From assembly GCF_935825525.1 (NCBI RefSeq), contig NZ_CAKXZT010000150.1:40364-104363 (forward strand): a DNA stretch of 64,000 nt, given 5' to 3'. This document shows positions 43,545-53,189 of the stretch, in pieces. The position numbers and the translations under genes are program-made. Source of the stretch: Mesorhizobium escarrei. GTDB lineage: Bacteria; Pseudomonadota; Alphaproteobacteria; Rhizobiales; Rhizobiaceae. Position 1 is the first letter of the stretch; each line of letters opens with the position of its first letter. Under the pieces are notes generated by a model, which made no database searches, was not told the DNA's origin, and was given only the letters and a program-made list of their open reading frames with translations.

Positions 43545-44570
43545 ATGGCAGACGTCCGAAACGGCATAGCGACCCGCGCCGGCGCCATGATCCTGGCGCC
43601 GGTCGGCTGGCTTGCGAATTTATTCGATTCGCCACTGCGCATGTTGCAGCGGCGCACGGGCAGCAATGGCATGGCCGTGTTCTTCCTGGCGCCGAACATG
43701 CTGGTGTTCGGCATTTTCGTGCTGTTTCCGCTGGTCATCAACATCCTCTATTCGATGACCGGTGGCGGGGCGTTGTTCCTCGGCGACCGCACCTTCGTCG
43801 GCGCCGATCAGTATGGGCGGCTGTTCAGTTGCAGCAGCTATCTCGATCCGAAGAGCTGCATCGAGGACCTGTTCTGGATCGCGGTTTGGAACACCCTGGC
43901 CTTCGTTGTGCTGCAAGTGGCGATGATGGTCGCCGTGGCGCTTGTCACCGCACTCGTGCTCAACCGTGAGTTGCGTGCGCGCAGCTTCTGGCGCGCCGTG
44001 TTCTTCTTCCCTGTGCTTCTGTCGCCGGTTGTGGTCGGTCTCATCTGGCGCTGGATCCTGCAGCGGCAGGGACTGCTCAACCTGATGGTGTTCGAGGCGG
44101 GCGGAACTCCGGTCAACTGGCTGGTGGAGCGCAACTGGGCCTTCACCGCCGCGATCATGGTGTCGGTCTGGGCCCATGTCGGCTTCTATGCGCTGATCCT
44201 CCTCGCCGGCCTTCAGGCCATTCCAAAAGACCTCTATGAGGCCGCCGAGATGGACGGCACCCGGCCCTTGCGCGTCTTCTGGCGCATAACGCTGCCCTTG
44301 CTGGCGCCCAACCTCCTGGTCGTGCTGGTTCTGACACTCATCCGCGCCGTGCAGATATTCGACGAGGTCTATGTGCTGACCGGAGGCGGTCCCGGGACCA
44401 GCACGCTGTTCCTCACGCAGTACATCTACGAGGTCGGCTTCGCCTCGATGCTGCGCAATCCGGGACTCGCCTCCGCGGCCTCGATCCTCATGGGAGCGGT
44501 GCTGGTCGTGCTGACCTTGATCCAGCTGGGCATCGCAAGGCGCAACGAGCAGCGGGGCAAAATGCGATGA
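43545..44570 (+). CDS. ABC sugar permease (MalF type), importer B
   Basis: This inner-membrane subunit has 341 residues and about six helices, the first at MAVFFLAPNMLVFGIFVLFP. The EAA loop reads KDLYEAAEMDGTRPLRVFWR near 226-245. Several aromatics and a cysteine pair (SCSSYLDPKSC) mark an extended first periplasmic loop. ATG 43545 lies 15 bases after the receptor gene. The stop overlaps the ATG of the next permease by four bases. Confidence 0.93.
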   Translation: MADVRNGIATRAGAMILAPVGWLANLFDSPLRMLQRRTGSNGMAVFFLAPNMLVFGIFVLFPLVINILYSMTGGGALFLGDRTFVGADQYGRLFSCSSYLDPKSCIEDLFWIAVWNTLAFVVLQVAMMVAVALVTALVLNRELRARSFWRAVFFFPVLLSPVVVGLIWRWILQRQGLLNLMVFEAGGTPVNWLVERNWAFTAAIMVSVWAHVGFYALILLAGLQAIPKDLYEAAEMDGTRPLRVFWRITLPLLAPNLLVVLVLTLIRAVQIFDEVYVLTGGGPGTSTLFLTQYIYEVGFASMLRNPGLASAASILMGAVLVVLTLIQLGIARRNEQRGKMR

Positions 44571-45619
44571 GCAGGGTTGCGGAATTTCTGTTTCGCCGGC
44601 GCGGCGGCGCCGGTTGGCACTGGACCGACGTTTTCACCTGGTTCTGGCTGATCGGCGGGCTGATTGTCATGTTCGGCCCGGCGCTCTGGCTGGTCAACTC
44701 CTCGTTCAAGACGCCTGCGGCGCTGGCGGAGTTCCCGCCGACTGTTTTGCCCTATGTCACCGCCGAAGCGATCGTAGCAGGGTACGAGGAGCCGCTGCAG
44801 CTCTTCGAAGTGCGCAATGACGACGGCAGCGTGCGCGTGCTCGCCGAAGTGCGCCGCCTCGGCACCGTCGCGCAGATGGTCGATCCCGCCAACCCGGGCG
44901 AGATCATACGCGTCAACATCAAGAACCGTACGCCCAAGCGCAGCATCGCTTTCGCGCTCGACAATTATGTCCAGCCTTTCCTCGCCTTTGACTTCTTCCT
45001 CTATCTGCGCAACTCGGTCTTCGTCACCGTGGTCGCCACCCTGATTACGCTGCTGACCAATTCGATGGCCGCGTTCGCACTGTCGAAGTACAATTTTCGG
45101 GGACGTTCGGCTGTGATGATGCTCATCGTCGCGACGCTGATGGTGCCGCTCTCCGTCATTCTGGTGCCGCTCTATTCGGTCATCTCGGCAATGGGACTGT
45201 TCAATTCGTTATGGGGCGTGATCCTGCCCACAGTGGCGACGCCCACGGGCGTCTTCATGCTACGCCAGTACATGCTGACGATCCCCGACGAGCTGATCGA
45301 GGCAGCGCGCATGGACAAGGCGTCCGAATGGCAGATCTACTGGCGCATCATCCTGCCGCTGACCGCCCCCGCGCTGGCGGTACTGGCAATCTTTTCCGTC
45401 GTCTGGCGCTGGAACGACTTCCTCTGGCCACTGATCGTTTTGTCGCGCAAGGAGGTCTATACGCTGCAGGTTGGTCTCAACACCTATGCCGGCCAACTCA
45501 ATGTGCAATGGCATTACATCCTGGCCATGACCGTGGTCACCATGATCCCGGTCGTGCTGGTGTTCATTTTCCTTCAGCGCTACATCACCACCGGCATTGC
45601 CGGCTCCGGTCTGAAATAG
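44567..45619 (+). CDS. ABC sugar permease (MalG type), importer B, with large loop
   Basis: This inner-membrane subunit has 350 residues, about 60 more than the permease of importer A. The extra length is a polar insertion between helix 1 (FWLIGGLIVMFGPALWL) and helix 2 (FFLYLRNSVFVTVVATL), residues about 45-140, containing VLAEVRRLGTVAQMVDP. This loop is predicted periplasmic and may contact the receptor. The EAA motif is DELIEAARMDKASEWQIYWR. The ATPase gene starts 8 bases downstream. Confidence 0.93.
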   Translation: MSRVAEFLFRRRGGAGWHWTDVFTWFWLIGGLIVMFGPALWLVNSSFKTPAALAEFPPTVLPYVTAEAIVAGYEEPLQLFEVRNDDGSVRVLAEVRRLGTVAQMVDPANPGEIIRVNIKNRTPKRSIAFALDNYVQPFLAFDFFLYLRNSVFVTVVATLITLLTNSMAAFALSKYNFRGRSAVMMLIVATLMVPLSVILVPLYSVISAMGLFNSLWGVILPTVATPTGVFMLRQYMLTIPDELIEAARMDKASEWQIYWRIILPLTAPALAVLAIFSVVWRWNDFLWPLIVLSRKEVYTLQVGLNTYAGQLNVQWHYILAMTVVTMIPVVLVFIFLQRYITTGIAGSGLK

Positions 45620-45627
45620 AGGCTACC

Positions 45628-46710
45628 ATGAGCCAGATCACACTCACCGGCGTATCGAGGGCATTCGGCAAGGTCGGCGTGCTGCACGACATCAATCTCA
45701 ATATTCTTGACGGCGAGCTGATCGTCTTCGTCGGCCCCTCCGGCTGCGGCAAGTCTACGCTGCTGCGGCTCATCGCCGGGCTTGACCGGCCGACAGGCGG
45801 CGCCATCGCGATCGACGGCAAGGACGTGACCACCGTTCCGGCCGCCGACAGGGGATTGGCGATGGTGTTCCAATCCTACGCGCTTTACCCGCACATGAGC
45901 GTGCGCCAGAACCTGGCCTTCGGACTGGAGAACGCCCGCATGGCGCGCGCCGAAATTGATGCGCGCATCGCCGAAGCCGCGCGGATGCTGGAAATCGCGC
46001 CGTATCTCGACCGGCGCCCCGGCCAGCTCTCCGGTGGCCAGCGCCAGCGCGTCGCGATCGGCCGCGCCATCGTGCGCAATCCAACTGCTTTCCTGCTTGA
46101 CGAGCCGCTGTCCAATCTCGACGCCGAGCTGCGCATCTCGACACGCGCCGAACTGGCCGCCCTGCACGAGCGGCTGTCGGCGACGATGGTCTATGTCACG
46201 CACGACCAGATCGAGGCGATGACGCTTGCCGACCGCATCGTCGTGCTGCGCGCCGGCCGCATCGAGCAGATTGGCACGCCGCTCGACCTCTACAACCATC
46301 CGGCCAATCTGTTCGTGGCCGGTTTCATCGGTGCACCGCGTATGAACTTCCTGCCGGTAAAGGTGGCAGCCGGAGGCACTGGCCGGTCAAGCCTCACCCT
46401 GGACGGTTCAGCTGGGTTCGAGATCGACGGGAACGTCAGCGCGGTGAATGGCGACGTGACGCTCGGGCAGCGGCCGCATCACATCAGCCTCGCCGATGCT
46501 GGCAAGGGAGACATTGCGGCACGCGTCGCGCTGGTCGAAGCCCTCGGCTCCGAGACAATCGTCCACACCAAGACAAGCGGCGGCCAGACCATGCTAGCAG
46601 TTGTCGCCGGACAATGTCCGGTGGCTTCAGGCGACACGGTGGATCTGAAGTTCGATACCAGCCATCTGCATCTTTTCGATGACACCGGCCAGCGCATCGC
46701 TGTGAGTTAG
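45628..46710 (+). CDS. ABC ATPase (MalK/UgpC type), importer B
   Basis: This 360-residue ATPase has Walker A GPSGCGKSTL near 36-45, Q-loop FQSYALYPH, signature LSGGQRQRVAIGRAI, Walker B FLLDEPLSNLDAELR and H-loop VYVTHDQIEAM. The C-terminal TOBE domain has LGQRPHHISLAD. The start at 45628 follows GAGGCTACC. It completes importer B. It and the ATPase at 29728 are paralogues but not recent duplicates. The 173 bases to the convergent formate dehydrogenase gene contain no gene I can see. Confidence 0.95.
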   Translation: MSQITLTGVSRAFGKVGVLHDINLNILDGELIVFVGPSGCGKSTLLRLIAGLDRPTGGAIAIDGKDVTTVPAADRGLAMVFQSYALYPHMSVRQNLAFGLENARMARAEIDARIAEAARMLEIAPYLDRRPGQLSGGQRQRVAIGRAIVRNPTAFLLDEPLSNLDAELRISTRAELAALHERLSATMVYVTHDQIEAMTLADRIVVLRAGRIEQIGTPLDLYNHPANLFVAGFIGAPRMNFLPVKVAAGGTGRSSLTLDGSAGFEIDGNVSAVNGDVTLGQRPHHISLADAGKGDIAARVALVEALGSETIVHTKTSGGQTMLAVVAGQCPVASGDTVDLKFDTSHLHLFDDTGQRIAVS

Positions 46711-46883
46711 AAGCCCCGTCCGGGATGGCGTCGGAGAATGAATGGGCGTCCCGACATGGCCCGTTGGATCTTTCGGGTTGGGCAATCCCATCTGGCAGGG
46801 CTGCATGCATCTTTGGGTTGTATGGACGTTTCGAGGCTACAGCGCGTTCAGCATCCAGTGCGTGCAGATGGCGCGGTACTGGC

Positions 46884-49673
46884 TCATTCGGCAGCTTCGG
46901 CCTTCGCCGCCGGCGCAATTCGCGCGGCGCAGTATTTGAACTCCGGGATCTTGCCGTAGGGGTCCAGCATCGGGTTGGTGAGCACGTTGGCCGGACTTTC
47001 GTTGAAGCAGAACGGCATGAACACCGTGCCGTCGGCGACCTCCCGGTCGGCGCGGAGGATGGCGTCTACCGTCCCGCGCCGGGTCTCGACCGCAATCATC
47101 TCCCCTTGGCGTAGGCCGTGCCGCTTGATCTCATAAGGGTTCATCGCAGCGATGCCGTGTGGCTCGATCGCGTCCAGCACGCCCGCCCGGCGGGTCATGG
47201 AGCCGGTGTGCCAATGCTCGAGCAGTCGGCCGGTGGTGAGCACCAGTGGAAACTCTTCATCGGGCACTTCGTCAGGCGGTAGCAAATCGGCCGGCACGAT
47301 GCGACCGCGTCCGTCCGCGGTCGGGAATCCGGACGAGAAGATGATCTCATTGCCAGGCTTGTCGGGGCCGTCGGCCGGATAGACTACGGATCCCTCGCGT
47401 TCGACGCGGTCCCAGGAGATATGCTTGAGCGAAGGCATGACGCTGGCCATCTCGGCATAAACATCCGAGACATGGCCGTAATTCCAGTCCAGACCGATGC
47501 GCCTCGCCAGTTCGACTATCAGTTCCCAGTCCTGACGCGCTTCGCCTGGCAGTTCGAGTGCTGGACGCCCAATCTGCACCTGCCGGTTGGTGTTGGTGTA
47601 TGTGCCGAGCTTTTCGGCATGCGCCGAGGCCGGCAGCACCACATCTGCATGCCAGGCGGTCTCGGTCAGGAAGATGTCCTGCACTACGAGATAGTCGAGC
47701 ATGGCCAGTGCTTGCCGGGCATGGGTTTGGTCCGGATCGGACATGGCCGGGTTCTCGCCCATTATGTACATGCCCTTGATTTCGCCTTCATGGATGGCGT
47801 CGATGATTTCGACGACCGTCAGGCCCCGTTTCGGGTCCAGCGTCTGGCCCCAAAAATTCTCGTATGCGCCGCGGATGTCGATGTTCTCGACCGATTTATA
47901 GTCGGGGAAATACATCGGGATGAGCCCGGCATCGGATGCGCCCTGCACGTTGTTCTGGCCGCGCAGTGGATGCAGGCCTGTTCCCGGCCGGCCGACATGT
48001 CCGGTGATCAGGGCCAGAGCGATCAGGCAGCGCGCATTATCGGTTCCGTGTGTGTGCTGGGAAATGCCCATGCCCCAAAAGATGATCGACCGCTCGGCGG
48101 TCGCGTAGGTGCGGGCGACGTCGCGCAGCACGCTCGCCTCGATGCCGCAGACCTCGGCCATCGCCTCGGGCGAAAAATCCTTCACCTTGGCCTTCAGGGC
48201 CTCGAAACCGGAAGCGTTGGCCTGGATATACTGCTCGTCGTAGAGCTTCTCCTCAACGATGACGTGGATCAGCGCGTTCAGCATGGCGACGTCGCTGCCG
48301 GCCTTGAATTGCAGCGAATGCGACGCATGGCGCATCAGGTCCTGGCCGCGTGGGTCGATGACGATCAGCTTGGCGCCGCGCTTGGCCGCCTGCTTGAAAT
48401 AGGTCGCGGCGACCGGATGGTTGGTGGTCGGCCGCGCGCCGATGACGATGATGCATTCGGCCTTCAGCGCGTCATTGAAGGGCGCCGAAACCGCTCCCGA
48501 ACCGACGCCTTCCATGAGTGCTGCCACTGACGATGCGTGGCAGAGCCGGGTGCAATGATCGACATTGTTGGTGCCAAAACCCTGGCGCACCAGCTTTTGG
48601 AACAGATAGGCCTCTTCGTTGGAGCCTTTTGCCGAACCGAAACCGGCCAGCGCCTGCCCGCCATGATCCCTAAGGATTGTCTTCAGCCCGCCGGCGGCGC
48701 GCGCAAGCGCTTCTTCCCAGGTAGCCTCGCGAAAAACGGTCAGCGGATCGACGCCGCGCATATCGGCATCGCCCGACTTCGGCGCATCGTCGCGCCGGAT
48801 CAGCGGCTTGGTCAGCCGTTCAGGCGACATCGCATAATCGAAGCCGAAACGACCCTTGACGCAGAGCCGGTTCTCGTTGGCATAGCCATTGCGGCCATCG
48901 ACCTGAACGATCCTGTTGTCCTTGACCGCAACGCTGGTCTGGCAACCGACGCCACAGAACGGGCACAGCGTGTCGATGACCTTGTCGAATTCCTGGATGA
49001 CCCGGGTCTTGCCTGCATTGTCCATCAGCGACTTTTCGTAGAGCGCGCCGGTCGGGCAGGCCTGCACGCATTCACCGCAGGTGACACAGGTCGACAGGCC
49101 CATCGGATCGTGCATGTCGAAGACGGGAAGCGAGTGATTGCCGCGCTCGGCCATGCCGATCACATCGTTGACCTGGACCTCGCGGCAGGCCCGGACACAG
49201 GCGCCGCAAGTGATGCAGGAATCGAGATTGACGGCAATGGCCGGATTCGTGATGTCGAATTCCGGCCGGACATCATCCGTGGCGAATTTTGAGCTGTAGC
49301 GGCCGCCGGAAATGCCCATCGAACCAGCCCACTGCCAGAACATCGACTGCTGATCCGGACCGTCGGCCACCGGCCGCATGTTGCTGGCGAGAAGCTCGAA
49401 CACCATCTGGCGCGATTTCCTGGCCCGTTCGGTATCCGTCTTCACCACCATTCCGGCGGAAGGCTTGTGGATGCATGAGGCGGCAAGCACCCGTTCGCCC
49501 TCGACATCGACCATGCAGGCGCGGCAATTGCCGTCTGGCCGATAGCCGGGCATGTCGACGTGGCACAGATGCGGGATCCTGGTGCCTTCACGCTTTGCAA
49601 CGTCCCAAATCGTCTCGTCGTCAGCGGCTGTGACCGTTTTGCCGTCGAGGGTGAATATGACGCCATCTGCCAT
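46884..49673 (-). CDS. fdsA: Formate dehydrogenase catalytic subunit (FdsA type)
   Basis: It oxidises formate to CO2 at a bis-molybdopterin guanine dinucleotide centre and passes electrons to NAD+. The 929 residues run: a [2Fe-2S] domain (C37, C50, C53, C67), two [4Fe-4S] ferredoxin sets (C153-C163 and C196-C206), the MopB iron-sulfur site (C237, C240, C244, C271) and the molybdenum body. The active-site ligand is cysteine (C378 in CTRLCHASS), so it needs no selenocysteine. The C-terminal MopB domain starts near VLTTGRLLEHWHTG. Start ATG 49673 lies one base after the stop of the upstream subunit gene; 49685 is a weaker alternative. NAD dependence is inferred from the fused NuoE/F subunit. Confidence 0.95.
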   Translation of the reverse strand: MADGVIFTLDGKTVTAADDETIWDVAKREGTRIPHLCHVDMPGYRPDGNCRACMVDVEGERVLAASCIHKPSAGMVVKTDTERARKSRQMVFELLASNMRPVADGPDQQSMFWQWAGSMGISGGRYSSKFATDDVRPEFDITNPAIAVNLDSCITCGACVRACREVQVNDVIGMAERGNHSLPVFDMHDPMGLSTCVTCGECVQACPTGALYEKSLMDNAGKTRVIQEFDKVIDTLCPFCGVGCQTSVAVKDNRIVQVDGRNGYANENRLCVKGRFGFDYAMSPERLTKPLIRRDDAPKSGDADMRGVDPLTVFREATWEEALARAAGGLKTILRDHGGQALAGFGSAKGSNEEAYLFQKLVRQGFGTNNVDHCTRLCHASSVAALMEGVGSGAVSAPFNDALKAECIIVIGARPTTNHPVAATYFKQAAKRGAKLIVIDPRGQDLMRHASHSLQFKAGSDVAMLNALIHVIVEEKLYDEQYIQANASGFEALKAKVKDFSPEAMAEVCGIEASVLRDVARTYATAERSIIFWGMGISQHTHGTDNARCLIALALITGHVGRPGTGLHPLRGQNNVQGASDAGLIPMYFPDYKSVENIDIRGAYENFWGQTLDPKRGLTVVEIIDAIHEGEIKGMYIMGENPAMSDPDQTHARQALAMLDYLVVQDIFLTETAWHADVVLPASAHAEKLGTYTNTNRQVQIGRPALELPGEARQDWELIVELARRIGLDWNYGHVSDVYAEMASVMPSLKHISWDRVEREGSVVYPADGPDKPGNEIIFSSGFPTADGRGRIVPADLLPPDEVPDEEFPLVLTTGRLLEHWHTGSMTRRAGVLDAIEPHGIAAMNPYEIKRHGLRQGEMIAVETRRGTVDAILRADREVADGTVFMPFCFNESPANVLTNPMLDPYGKIPEFKYCAARIAPAAKAEAAE

Positions 49674-49674
49674 T

Positions 49675-51348
49675 TCAAAGATCATCCCTAAAATGCGTCA
49701 AAAGGTGATTGACCGGATTGGGCGCCGCCTGGCCGAGACCGCAGATGGAGGAATCGCGCATCACGGTTTCAAGGTCGCGCATCGCCGTCTCATTCGGCAC
49801 GCCCTTCTCTTTCAAGAGCGTTACCAGCTTTTCGGTTCCTTCCCGGCACGGCGTGCATTTCCCGCAACTCTCATGTTTGAAGAAATTCATGAGATTGAGG
49901 GTCACATCCCTGATGTTGTCGACTTGCGAAAGCACGACCACCGCATGTGAGCCGACAAAGGCGCCCTGTTTAGCGAGTTCGCCGCCGAAATCGAGTTCAA
50001 TGTCGCCCATCGACGCCGGAAGGATGCCGCCCGAGGCTCCACCTGGCAGATAGGCCTTGAATTCATGCCCGTCCGCCATGCCGCCGCAATAATCCTCGAT
50101 CAGTTCGCGCACGGTGACGCCGGCCGGGGCCAGCTTGACACCTGGCTCCTTCACATGTCCGGAAACCGACCAGGAGCGAATTCCCTGGTGGCCGGGCTTG
50201 CCCTGCGCGGCAAACCATTCAGGTCCCTTCTCGACGATATCGCGGATCCACCACAGCGTTTCGACATTATGGTTGAGTGTCGGGCGTCCGAAAAGGCCGA
50301 CTTCGGCAATATAGGGAGGCCGGTGGCGGGGCATGCCGCGCTTGCCCTCGATGCTTTCCAGCATCGCGCTTTCTTCGCCGCAAATATAGGCGCCGGCGCC
50401 GCGCCGCAGTTCGATAAAGCCGGGCTTGACGATGCCGGCCGCCTCAAGCGCCGCGATCTCGGCGCGCAAAATGGCGAGCACGGCTGGGTACTCGTCGCGC
50501 ATGTAGAAATAAATGCGCTCGGCCTCCACCGCGTGAGCGGCGATCAGCGCCCCTTCGAAGGTACGATGCGGATCGGTTTCAAGATAGACGCGGTCCTTGA
50601 AAGTGCCAGGCTCGCCTTCGTCGCCATTGATCGACATCAGCCGGGGCCCTGGATAGCCGCGCACGAAGCCCCATTTCTTGCCGGCCGGAAAGCCGGCGCC
50701 GCCGAGGCCGCGCAGTCCGGCGTGCTCCATGATCTCGATGATGCCATTTGTGGTCAGCACGCCATCGCGCACTTTCTGCAAGAGCTGATAACCATCCGCA
50801 GCGCGATAGGCATCCAGGCCGACATAGTCGGGCGCCGCTGCGCTGACGGCCCCGCCTCTCGCCATCGCCAACAGCTTTTGGCTTGTCGCGTGGTCGACTT
50901 CGCGGTTGCCGACGCGTGCGGCAGGGGCGGTGGCGCAGCGGCCCATGCAGGGCGCACGCATGACGCGGACTGTCTTCGGGTCGGCGTCGGCGGCCAGTTC
51001 GCCAATCAGGTGTTCCGCGCCGGCCAGCATGCAGCTTATCGATTCGCACACCCGAATTGTCAGCGGCGGGGGCCTCGCCTCGCCTTCCCTGACGATATCG
51101 AAATGGTCGTAGAAGGTCGCGACCTCGTAAACCTCAACCTGGGACAGGCGCATGTCTTCGGCAAGCGCGCGCAGATGCGCGGCCGACAGACAACCGTAAC
51201 GGTCCTGGATCAGATGCAGGAACTCGATCAAAAGATCCCGGCGCCGTTCGCGAGGGCCAAGAAGTTCCCGGACCTCGGCCAGGGCAACATCATCCAGCGC
51301 CCGCCCCTTGGGTCCGCGATCGGGGCCTCGCCGTTGCTGCACTGTCAT
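49675..51348 (-). CDS. Formate dehydrogenase diaphorase subunit, NuoE-NuoF fusion
   Basis: A single 557-residue chain covers what FdsG and FdsB do separately. Residues 1-150 are NuoE-like with [2Fe-2S] cysteines in RVCESISCMLAG and CMGRCATAPA. From about 165 the chain is NuoF-like with the FMN/NADH region LRGLGGAGFPAGKKW and NGDEGEPGTFKDR, EESAMLESIEGKRG, and the [4Fe-4S] ligands in SCGKCTPCREG. It passes electrons to NAD+. GGAGGAG precedes the ATG, and the stop nearly touches the catalytic subunit's start. Separate FdsG and FdsD genes are not seen here. Confidence 0.95.
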   Translation of the reverse strand: MTVQQRRGPDRGPKGRALDDVALAEVRELLGPRERRRDLLIEFLHLIQDRYGCLSAAHLRALAEDMRLSQVEVYEVATFYDHFDIVREGEARPPPLTIRVCESISCMLAGAEHLIGELAADADPKTVRVMRAPCMGRCATAPAARVGNREVDHATSQKLLAMARGGAVSAAAPDYVGLDAYRAADGYQLLQKVRDGVLTTNGIIEIMEHAGLRGLGGAGFPAGKKWGFVRGYPGPRLMSINGDEGEPGTFKDRVYLETDPHRTFEGALIAAHAVEAERIYFYMRDEYPAVLAILRAEIAALEAAGIVKPGFIELRRGAGAYICGEESAMLESIEGKRGMPRHRPPYIAEVGLFGRPTLNHNVETLWWIRDIVEKGPEWFAAQGKPGHQGIRSWSVSGHVKEPGVKLAPAGVTVRELIEDYCGGMADGHEFKAYLPGGASGGILPASMGDIELDFGGELAKQGAFVGSHAVVVLSQVDNIRDVTLNLMNFFKHESCGKCTPCREGTEKLVTLLKEKGVPNETAMRDLETVMRDSSICGLGQAAPNPVNHLLTHFRDDL

Positions 51349-51450
51349 GCTCTCTCCTCCCGGGGCGAACCCTTCGTCTGAGGAAGGCGGCTGCCGCCAC
51401 CGATGTGGTTGTGAGCCTCATCCGCCCTCAGCCCGGCGCATTTGGATAAG

Positions 51451-51481
51451 GACTTGGCACACAAATCGACTTGGCACACAA
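51451..51481. repeat. 14-base direct repeat upstream of the formate dehydrogenase operon
   Basis: GACTTGGCACACAA occurs at 51451-51464 and again at 51468-51481, a 17-base period. It lies about 100-130 bases upstream of the fused subunit's start codon. Spacing near two helical turns is compatible with two bound regulator copies. No regulator gene is adjacent. Confidence 0.6.
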
Positions 51482-51564
51482 GTTGTACCAAATGCCGGTC
51501 TGGCAATCTTAGCAGACCGCGGCAGCGCGATAGAACTGATCTGCGCCCTGATTTGTCGCACGGC

Positions 51565-51804
51565 CTATAGCGGAGCAGCTTGCGCCTTCTCGATCAAGAA
51601 AACGATGTGGTCTCCCTGCCGTTGCATCGCCTCCAGGCGGTCGCCCATTTCGTTGATCAGATTGGGAATGTCTATGGCTGCCAGCGGATCGGTGCAACGG
51701 ACCTCAAGGCGCTCGCCTGGCCCTATGCCGCTGAGCGCCTTGCGGGTTTTCAGCGCCGGCAAGGGACATTTCAATCCCGTCAGGTCGAGCTGTCTCGCTG
51801 TCAT
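51565..51804 (-). CDS. TusA/SirA-like sulfur carrier protein
   Basis: This 79-residue TusA-fold protein carries persulfide on the cysteine of LDLTGLKCPLPALKTRKAL (C12 or so), the key family motif. Its position between the formate dehydrogenase subunits and the molybdenum cofactor genes suggests that it feeds sulfur to FdhD for cofactor sulfuration, which is inference. I start it at ATG 51804; GTG 51831 is in frame but adds non-homologous residues. The 100 bases to the next minus-strand gene contain nothing visible. Confidence 0.86.
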   Translation of the reverse strand: MTARQLDLTGLKCPLPALKTRKALSGIGPGERLEVRCTDPLAAIDIPNLINEMGDRLEAMQRQGDHIVFLIEKAQAAPL

Positions 51805-51932
51805 GGTGGCGCACCATGGCCGACCGCTCACCGGTCGTCAACGGTCGCGCCGTCAGGGGCCCGCAAATGAGAGCGGCCAGGCGTCGCACCGCTTTTCTGC
51901 CGAACTGCGTGCCGCCGGCTCGACGGCGTTGG

Positions 51933-53189
51933 TCAATTCAGGTCCGAATAGGCAAGGAACTGAACGGTCTGGCCCGGCTCGACCTGGGTTGTTTCCTCGC
52001 CGAGCTCGACAAGGCCGTCCGTTTGAACCAAAGAAGACAGCAGGCCAGCGCCCTCGCGCGGGAATTTGACGGCTTCACATGTGCCGTCCTGCGTTCCATG
52101 CAGGCTTACCCGCACATATTCGCGTCGCCCCGGCTTTTTGCGGTAGGAAAAAGCCGCCCGCACAGGCCGCGAAATTGGTGGCTGCTGCCGCGCGCCGGCC
52201 AGTGCAAAGATCGCGGCGCGCGCAACATGGGCAAATGTGACGAAACTCGCCACCGGATTGCCGGGCAGCCCAATGAAGGCTGTCCCCCTGATCACCCCCA
52301 TGGCGACTGGCCGGCCGGGTTTTATGGCCACCCGCCAGAAGACCAGGGTTCCCACACTCTCGACGGCCGCCTTGACGCAGTCGGCCTCCCCGGTCGAGAC
52401 GCCGCCGGACGCCAGGATCAGGTCCTGCCCTGACGCAACCTCGCCCAGCACATCCGCGATCAGGCTGCTGTCGTCTGTGAGAATGCCCAAATCGGTGGTC
52501 TCGCAGCCCAATCTTGCCAGCATGGCCATCAGCATGAAGCGGTTCGAATCGAAAAGCTGGGCCGGTCCGCGGACCTCTCCCGGCGCGACGATCTCGTTGC
52601 CGGTCGAGAAGATCGCGACGCGAATTTTGCGCCGCACATCGACCTGCGTCATGCCGAGAGCCGCGGCGAGCGCAACATCCTGCGGGCGCATGCGCTGACC
52701 GGCCTGCAGCACCACCTCGCCTGCCGCGACGTCCTCGCCCGCCGGCCGCACGTTGGCTCCCCTTTTCAGGCCGGGCGGAACGATGACCCTGCCGGTATCG
52801 TCGAGACGGACATCTTCCTGCATGTAAACCGTGTCTGCCCCCTCCGGCAGCGGAGCGCCGGTGAAGATGCGTATGGCTTGTCCGGGCGCGGCGGGCCGAT
52901 CCGGCGCCACCCCAGCCTGGATCCTGTCGCGCACGGGGAAAGCTTTTTCAACGGTTCCCGGCAGGTCGTCGCCGCGCAGGGCATAACCGTCGACGGCTGA
53001 GTTGGTGAAAGGCGGCAGGGGCAGCGGCGCCACCAAATCTCTTGCCAGGACGCGCCCATCGGCAATCGCCAGTTGGACGGTTTCGGTCCCGTCGACAACG
53101 GTCAGCCGTGAAGCAATCAGTGCGGCAGTATCGTCGAGCGATCGCATCGGGCCGCCGAAAGCGAAGCAGTCGTCTGAAAGTTGCGCCAT
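51933..53189 (-). CDS. moeA: Molybdopterin molybdotransferase MoeA
   Basis: It inserts molybdate into adenylylated molybdopterin. The 418 residues contain the NSAVDGYALRG motif, FTGAPLPEGADTVYMQEDV, the molybdenum-insertion signature RVAIFSTGNEI, then DSNRFML, the GGVSTGEADCVK phosphate loop and PGRPVAMG with LPGNPVAS. These are all typical of MoeA. The start at 53189 gives the natural N-terminus; the preceding 95 codons in frame are not conserved. It is divergent from fdhD. Two further MoeA relatives lie nearby, and this is the most canonical of the three. Confidence 0.95.
   Translation of the reverse strand: MAQLSDDCFAFGGPMRSLDDTAALIASRLTVVDGTETVQLAIADGRVLARDLVAPLPLPPFTNSAVDGYALRGDDLPGTVEKAFPVRDRIQAGVAPDRPAAPGQAIRIFTGAPLPEGADTVYMQEDVRLDDTGRVIVPPGLKRGANVRPAGEDVAAGEVVLQAGQRMRPQDVALAAALGMTQVDVRRKIRVAIFSTGNEIVAPGEVRGPAQLFDSNRFMLMAMLARLGCETTDLGILTDDSSLIADVLGEVASGQDLILASGGVSTGEADCVKAAVESVGTLVFWRVAIKPGRPVAMGVIRGTAFIGLPGNPVASFVTFAHVARAAIFALAGARQQPPISRPVRAAFSYRKKPGRREYVRVSLHGTQDGTCEAVKFPREGAGLLSSLVQTDGLVELGEETTQVEPGQTVQFLAYSDLN

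Noticed and set aside
51451..51481. Sigma-54 promoter (TGGCAC motif) upstream of formate dehydrogenase
   Set aside because: The required GC at the -12 position is missing and the motif points away from the operon.
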